Position numbers and translations under genes: made by a program
Notes under the pieces: model-generated
Told to the model about the DNA's origin: nothing
Database searches by the model: none
Seen by the model: only the letters and a program-made list of their open reading frames with translations
Shown here: positions 50,691 to 54,054 of the stretch, in pieces
Position numbering within the stretch: position 1 is the first letter of the stretch
How the letters are laid out: each line of letters starts with the position of its first letter
From: an uncultured Ruminococcus sp.
GTDB taxonomy: Bacteria; Bacillota; Clostridia; Oscillospirales; Ruminococcaceae
DNA length: 54,054 nt
Direction: 5' to 3'
Assembly (NCBI GenBank): GCA_910584195.1
Contig: CAJTYV010000022.1
Span: 1 to 54,054, forward strand

Positions 50691-51391
50691 ATGATGAATA
50701 TATTCAGTAACTATTTTTTTGAGGGCGGATTCGGCTTGGAACGTGAAACGCTCCGGATTGATAAAAACGGCAGACTTGCCCAGACTCCACATCCTTTTGA
50801 TAATCTGCATTTGCAGCGTGACTTTTGCGAAAATCAGCTTGAAATTATTACAGGCGTAAATGATTCTGTCAAAAATGCTATCGAAGAGCTTGCAGAATGG
50901 AATTTGGCTGCAAGAAAAAACTTGCAGAAAGCAGTGAACATCTTCATATTTATTTAAATCCTCCGTATTTTTCAGACGCATCGGAAATTCTTGTTGCCCA
51001 TTCTGCTATGGAAATGTCAAAATTCAATTATCGCAAACAGCTTGAACAGAAGTACGGCAAACCCATGATGCTTTATTCCGGAATACATTTTAATTTTTCA
51101 CTTTCTGAAAAGTATCTCCGCGAAATCAAGGATATCGGGCAGGAGTTCGGGCAATTCAAGGACAGCGTTTATTTCAGACTAATGAAGCAGATCTTTCGTC
51201 ATAGCTGGCTGATCGTTCTGCTGACCGCCGCAAGTCCGATATATGACAGTTCGTTTGTTAAAGCAGGGAGTTCGGGTAAGGCGTTCGGCGGTTACGGCTC
51301 AATGAGAAATTCCGAGTTCGGATACTGGAATCAATTCATATCAATGAACGGAGTTCCCGACAGCACAGTTGATTGCTTTTCAGAAAGGTGA
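50691..51391 (+). pseudogene. gshA: Glutamate-cysteine ligase (GshA/GshF N-terminal type), frameshifted and truncated
   Basis: ATG after GAGGTGAT begins with FEGGFGLERETLRIDKNGRL, DFCENQLEIITG and LAEWNLAARKN, the start of glutamate-cysteine ligase. The first frame ends at 50957. The family sequence continues in the -1 frame from an A AAA AAC heptamer (50915-50921) with LAESSEHLHIYLNPPYF, GIHFNFSLSEKYL and YGSMRNSEFGYWNQF, and ends at 51391, well short of the usual ~430 residues or more. The substrate-binding C-terminal part is missing. Confidence 0.82.
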
Positions 51392-51507
51392 AAAGCTGTT
51401 TTCAGGTACAAATCACGGAAAAATATTTACTTCTGTGATGCAAAGTATTTCTGTTTACGATGCGATGAATATATGACAAAATTTTTCAATTAATTTCTCA
51501 ACGCCTA

Positions 51508-51563
51508 TTGACAAGATAGGAAAAGTGTGCTATAATACAAATATAGCCTACCAATCAGGTAGA
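51508..51563 (+). promoter_or_regulatory. metY promoter with Rrf2-type operator
   Basis: TTGACA (51508-51513), 17 bases, TATAAT (51531-51536). Twelve bases further lies the dyad CTACC-5-GGTAG (51548-51562) followed by AATAAATAAG, matching the layout at cysK. Confidence 0.7.
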
Positions 51564-51588
51564 ATAAATAAGATTAGAGGTAATCATT

Positions 51589-52875
51589 ATGAGCAAGAAT
51601 TATAAATTTGAGACTTTACAGCTTCACATTGGACAGGAATCTCCCGATCCGGCAACAGATGCACGAGCTGTACCGATCTATGCAACAACTTCCTACGTTT
51701 TCAAGGATTCCGCACAGGCAGCAGGACGTTTCGGACTGACCGAGGGCGGCAACATATACACACGTCTGATGAACCCGACCTCCGATGTTTTTGAGCAGAG
51801 AATTGCGGCTTTGGAGGGTGGTGCGGCAGCACTTGCAACAGCTTCTGGGTCGTCAGCAATCTCATACGCAGTGCAGAATATCGCAACGGCAGGCGATCAC
51901 ATCGTCAGCTCCGTGAATCTTTATGGCGGTACATATAACCTTTTTGCCAATACTCTGAGAGAACAGGGGCTTATGACTACTTTCGTAGACCCGTCAGATC
52001 CCGAAAACTTTGAGAAAGCTATTCAGCCAAATACCAAGCTCCTCTATGCTGAGACTTTAGGCAACCCCAATTCCGATGTCATCGACCTTGAAGCGATTTC
52101 TGAAATTGCCCATAAACATGGCATTCCGCTTATTGTGGACAATACTTTTGCAACTCCTTATCTGCTCAGACCGATCGAGCATGGAGCTGATATTGTTGTA
52201 CATTCCGCTACGAAATTCATAGGCGGTCATGGCACGGTAATGGGCGGTGTAGTTATTGACGGCGGTAAATTCGATTGGGCGCAGAATGACAAGTTTCCCG
52301 GACTTTCCAAACCAAATCCGTCCTATCACGGCGTTGTATTCACCGAGGCTTGCGGCAATATCGCTTACATCATGAAGCTCCGCACGACCCTCATGAGAGA
52401 TCAGGGCGCGACTATTTCGCCGTTCAATTCATTCCTGCTTTTACAGGGACTGGAAACGCTGTCGCTTCGTCTGGAACGTCATGTAGAGAATGCCTTGAAA
52501 GTCGTTGATTTTCTGAAAAATCATCCGCAGGTTGAGCGTGTCAATCACCCATCCCTCGCACAGGGCAGAGAAAAAGAGCTTTACGGCAAATACTTCCCCA
52601 ACGGTGCGGCTTCGATTTTCACTTTCGACATCAAGGGCGATGATGAGACAGCAAAGAAGTTCACCGAGAGTCTGGAGCTGTTCTCACTGCTTGCCAATGT
52701 TGCCGATGTGAAGTCGTTGGTGATTCACCCTGCATCCACCACACATTCTCAGATGACCGAAGAAGAGCTGCTTTCCGCAGGTATCAGACCAAATACCGTT
52801 CGTCTTTCTATCGGTACAGAGCATATTGATGATATTATAGACGACATCAAAAACGGCTTTGCGGCTGTGAAATAA
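51589..52875 (+). CDS. metY: O-acetylhomoserine sulfhydrylase
   Basis: The 428-residue PLP enzyme makes homocysteine from O-acetylhomoserine and sulfide. It has IYTRLMNPTSDVFEQ, SGSSAISYAVQNI, the PLP Lys209 in HSATKFIGGHG, and the C-terminal VRLSIGTEHIDDI. GAGGTAATC precedes the ATG. It offers a direct sulfhydrylation route to homocysteine, which matters because the transsulfuration enzyme nearby is a broken chimera. Confidence 0.96.
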   Translation: MSKNYKFETLQLHIGQESPDPATDARAVPIYATTSYVFKDSAQAAGRFGLTEGGNIYTRLMNPTSDVFEQRIAALEGGAAALATASGSSAISYAVQNIATAGDHIVSSVNLYGGTYNLFANTLREQGLMTTFVDPSDPENFEKAIQPNTKLLYAETLGNPNSDVIDLEAISEIAHKHGIPLIVDNTFATPYLLRPIEHGADIVVHSATKFIGGHGTVMGGVVIDGGKFDWAQNDKFPGLSKPNPSYHGVVFTEACGNIAYIMKLRTTLMRDQGATISPFNSFLLLQGLETLSLRLERHVENALKVVDFLKNHPQVERVNHPSLAQGREKELYGKYFPNGAASIFTFDIKGDDETAKKFTESLELFSLLANVADVKSLVIHPASTTHSQMTEEELLSAGIRPNTVRLSIGTEHIDDIIDDIKNGFAAVK

Positions 52876-52982
52876 TTTTCCGAAAACACTTGAATTCATA
52901 CTAAATCTATGATATAAGCAGCGTGTCGCTGCACCCAAGTTCACGCTAAAAAAATTTAAGCTGAAATTTATTTCCGCGTCTG

Positions 52983-53011
52983 TTGCAATTTTGTGAATTA
53001 CATGATATAAT
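52983..53011 (+). promoter_or_regulatory. Promoter of the rrf2 gene
   Basis: TTGCAA, 17 bases, TATAAT, followed by TAGGTATAG, which resembles a half-site of the cysK and metY dyads and may allow autoregulation. Confidence 0.7.
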
Positions 53012-53043
53012 TAGGTATAGTAATTTTATCAAGGAGTGTTGAT

Positions 53044-53475
53044 ATGAAAATTTCAACAAAGGGCAGATATGCACTGCGAATGGCGGTATATCTGGCAAAA
53101 CACCAATGTGACGAGTATGTTTCGCTGAAAGAGATCGCCGAAAGCGAAAATATTTCTAAAAAATATCTTGAGCAAATTGTACCAATGCTTAACAGAGCCG
53201 GTCTGCTCCGGACTACCCGTGGAAATAAAGGCGGATATTTGCTGACAAAAAAAGCCAGCGAGATAACAGTCGGGGATATTCTCCGTGCAACCGAGGGAAA
53301 TCTTGCTCCTATTGCCTGTCTTGAATACGAAGTCAATGATTGTCCGCGAAAGGCGCAATGCTCCACGCTTTTCGTTTGGGAGGGACTTTATCAGCAGATC
53401 ACGGGATATCTTGACAGTGTCACCGTGCAGGATATTGCCGATCGTGACGGAAACGGCGATGATTATAGTATATAA
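53044..53475 (+). CDS. Rrf2-family transcriptional regulator (IscR/CymR-like)
   Basis: The 143-residue winged-helix protein starts MKISTKGRYALR and has EIAESENISKKYLEQIV and RGNKGGYLL. It carries three Cys (Cys92, Cys100, Cys106) in ACLEYEVNDCPRKAQC, close to the Fe-S cluster pattern of IscR, though the first spacing is seven rather than five residues. As a neighbour of metY and the cysK operon it likely controls cysteine/methionine synthesis, as CymR does in Bacillus. AAGGAG precedes the ATG. Confidence 0.88.
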   Translation: MKISTKGRYALRMAVYLAKHQCDEYVSLKEIAESENISKKYLEQIVPMLNRAGLLRTTRGNKGGYLLTKKASEITVGDILRATEGNLAPIACLEYEVNDCPRKAQCSTLFVWEGLYQQITGYLDSVTVQDIADRDGNGDDYSI

Positions 53476-53527
53476 GAACTCTTATTCATAGGATAAGCTG
53501 CACATCTTTTTGGTGAACACGAGTTCT
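53475..53527. repeat. Collapsed remnant of a MITE-like element
   Basis: AGAACTC (53475-53481) and GAGTTCT (53521-53527) form inverted ends. The left side resembles the left end of the element at 38191 (AGAACTTGTTCTCATAGG versus AGAACTCTTATTCATAGG, then GCACATCT). The core is deleted. Confidence 0.55.
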
Positions 53528-53673
53528 AAAAAATAACGCATATACTTTACTTCTCACTGTATCGGCAGCTGCTGTGAAAATTTTTTCAAACAGCAAAATT
53601 ATCATGGAGTATAGCTGGAAACCAACACTGGATACCTCGAAGTTTAATCGTAAAGTTGTAAGGAGAGAAGTGC

Positions 53674-54033
53674 ATGAAGAAAATCAAAAAATTAAATTTT
53701 CTTTGTATAGGGATAATATTTTTATATTTGGTATACTTGACTGCAGTCTGCCCATACATTACGGACGACTATCACTTTAAATTTGTTTGGCAGGATTTTG
53801 AACCGTGTTCAGTCGATAGACGTGTAAGTTCTTTTTCTGATATTGTTCTGTCAATGCGAAATTACTATAAAATGAGCGGCGGACGAGTCTTATGTCATTT
53901 TGTTGTTTATCTGCTTATGCTTGCGGATAAATGTCTCTTTAATATTTTGAATGCGGCAGTATTTGTTTTGTTTGGGATACTTGTATACAAACTGGCTCTT
54001 ATGTGGCTTGCCACGCAAAACGCAAAAAAGTGA
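53674..54033 (+). CDS. Membrane protein, N-terminal part (DUF6056-like), probably frameshifted
   Basis: The 119 residues have a helix at about 8-26, the segment ITDDYHFKFVWQDFE and two further hydrophobic segments, resembling the start of DUF6056-type polytopic proteins that are several hundred residues long. The frame stops at 54031-54033 just after an A6 run (54024-54029). One more A would keep it open to the window edge, so this may be a frameshift or a sequence error. AAGGAG precedes the ATG. Confidence 0.6.
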   Translation: MKKIKKLNFLCIGIIFLYLVYLTAVCPYITDDYHFKFVWQDFEPCSVDRRVSSFSDIVLSMRNYYKMSGGRVLCHFVVYLLMLADKCLFNILNAAVFVLFGILVYKLALMWLATQNAKK

Positions 54034-54054
54034 CACGCAAAATACAAATAAATT

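Noticed and set aside
51362..51477. A second coding remnant after the gshA stop
   Set aside because: On codon-by-codon reading the apparent continuous peptide needed a frame change, and the true frame showed no recognisable family.
51392..51588. Possible SAM (S-box) riboswitch before metY
   Set aside because: The space between promoter and ATG is only about 50 bases and has no S-box motifs; it holds the short dyad instead.
52918..52932. GCAGCG TGT CGCTGC hairpin after metY as a terminator
   Set aside because: The stem is short and no T-run follows on the plus strand, so I did not list it.

Overview
The window looks like chromosomal DNA of a low-GC, anaerobic, Ruminococcus-like member of the Oscillospiraceae. 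Supporting signs: a dockerin protein with a signal peptide, a V-type ATPase operon, pyruvate formate-lyase, the one-step diaminopimelate dehydrogenase route to lysine, ECF-like sigma/anti-sigma pairs with DUF4179-like and DUF4367-like partners, strong AAGGAGG-type ribosome binding sites, and TTGACA-17-TATAAT promoters. No rRNA gene, prophage, transposase or CRISPR array is visible.

Layout. 0-2.2 kb: sigma factor and DUF4179-type anti-sigma protein, facing a small membrane protein. 2.3-6.2 kb (minus strand): fhs-tsaE-tsaB-rpiB-upp (one-carbon metabolism, tRNA t6A modification, sugar phosphate and pyrimidine salvage). 6.5 kb: hexapeptide-repeat protein. 7.2-15.8 kb: nine-gene V-ATPase operon (G/H-I-K-E-C-F-A-B-D) whose c-ring subunit keeps the Na+ ligands known from Enterococcus hirae; then a lone sortase. 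16.6-24.2 kb (minus strand): SUFU-domain protein, helical protein, gph and tgt; a repeat; a six-gene operon of small membrane proteins, a PstS-like binding protein and a lone PAS domain; then queA. 24.2-29.5 kb: lysine riboswitch, asd-GNAT-dapA-dapB-ddh, then a GGADGPT-motif membrane protein and a helical protein.

29.6-32.2 kb: pyruvate formate-lyase split into separate genes, with the catalytic barrel in one, the glycyl-radical domain in another, and a small Cys-rich paralogue of the latter between them. 32.3-38.4 kb: repeat elements, an AI-2E-type transporter, a PAS-degenerate GGDEF-GAF protein, a lipoprotein and fruK. 38.1-41.3 kb: an ECF-like sigma factor, its probable anti-sigma factor and a dockerin protein.

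41.3-54 kb: a cysteine/methionine/sulfonate locus in unusual decay. Intact genes (cysK, yezD-like, a PaaK-type ligase, metY, an IscR-like Rrf2 regulator) alternate with broken or joined remnants: a cystathionine gamma-synthase::MalY/PatB chimera, a DUF4418 remnant abutting an ABC ATPase remnant, a DUF1847 gene abutting an ssuC remnant, ssuB, ssuA abutting a lysR remnant, and gshA. A divergent tRNA-Cys(GCA)-like gene lies inside this locus directly after a terminator. Dyads just downstream of the cysK and metY promoters suggest shared control by the Rrf2 protein.

Two families of small non-coding repeats occur. One is MITE-like, with TTA flanks, terminal inverted repeats that differ between copies and a shared core. 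The other is a double-hairpin repeat placed directly after stop codons. All calls come from reading the sequence; no database search was run.
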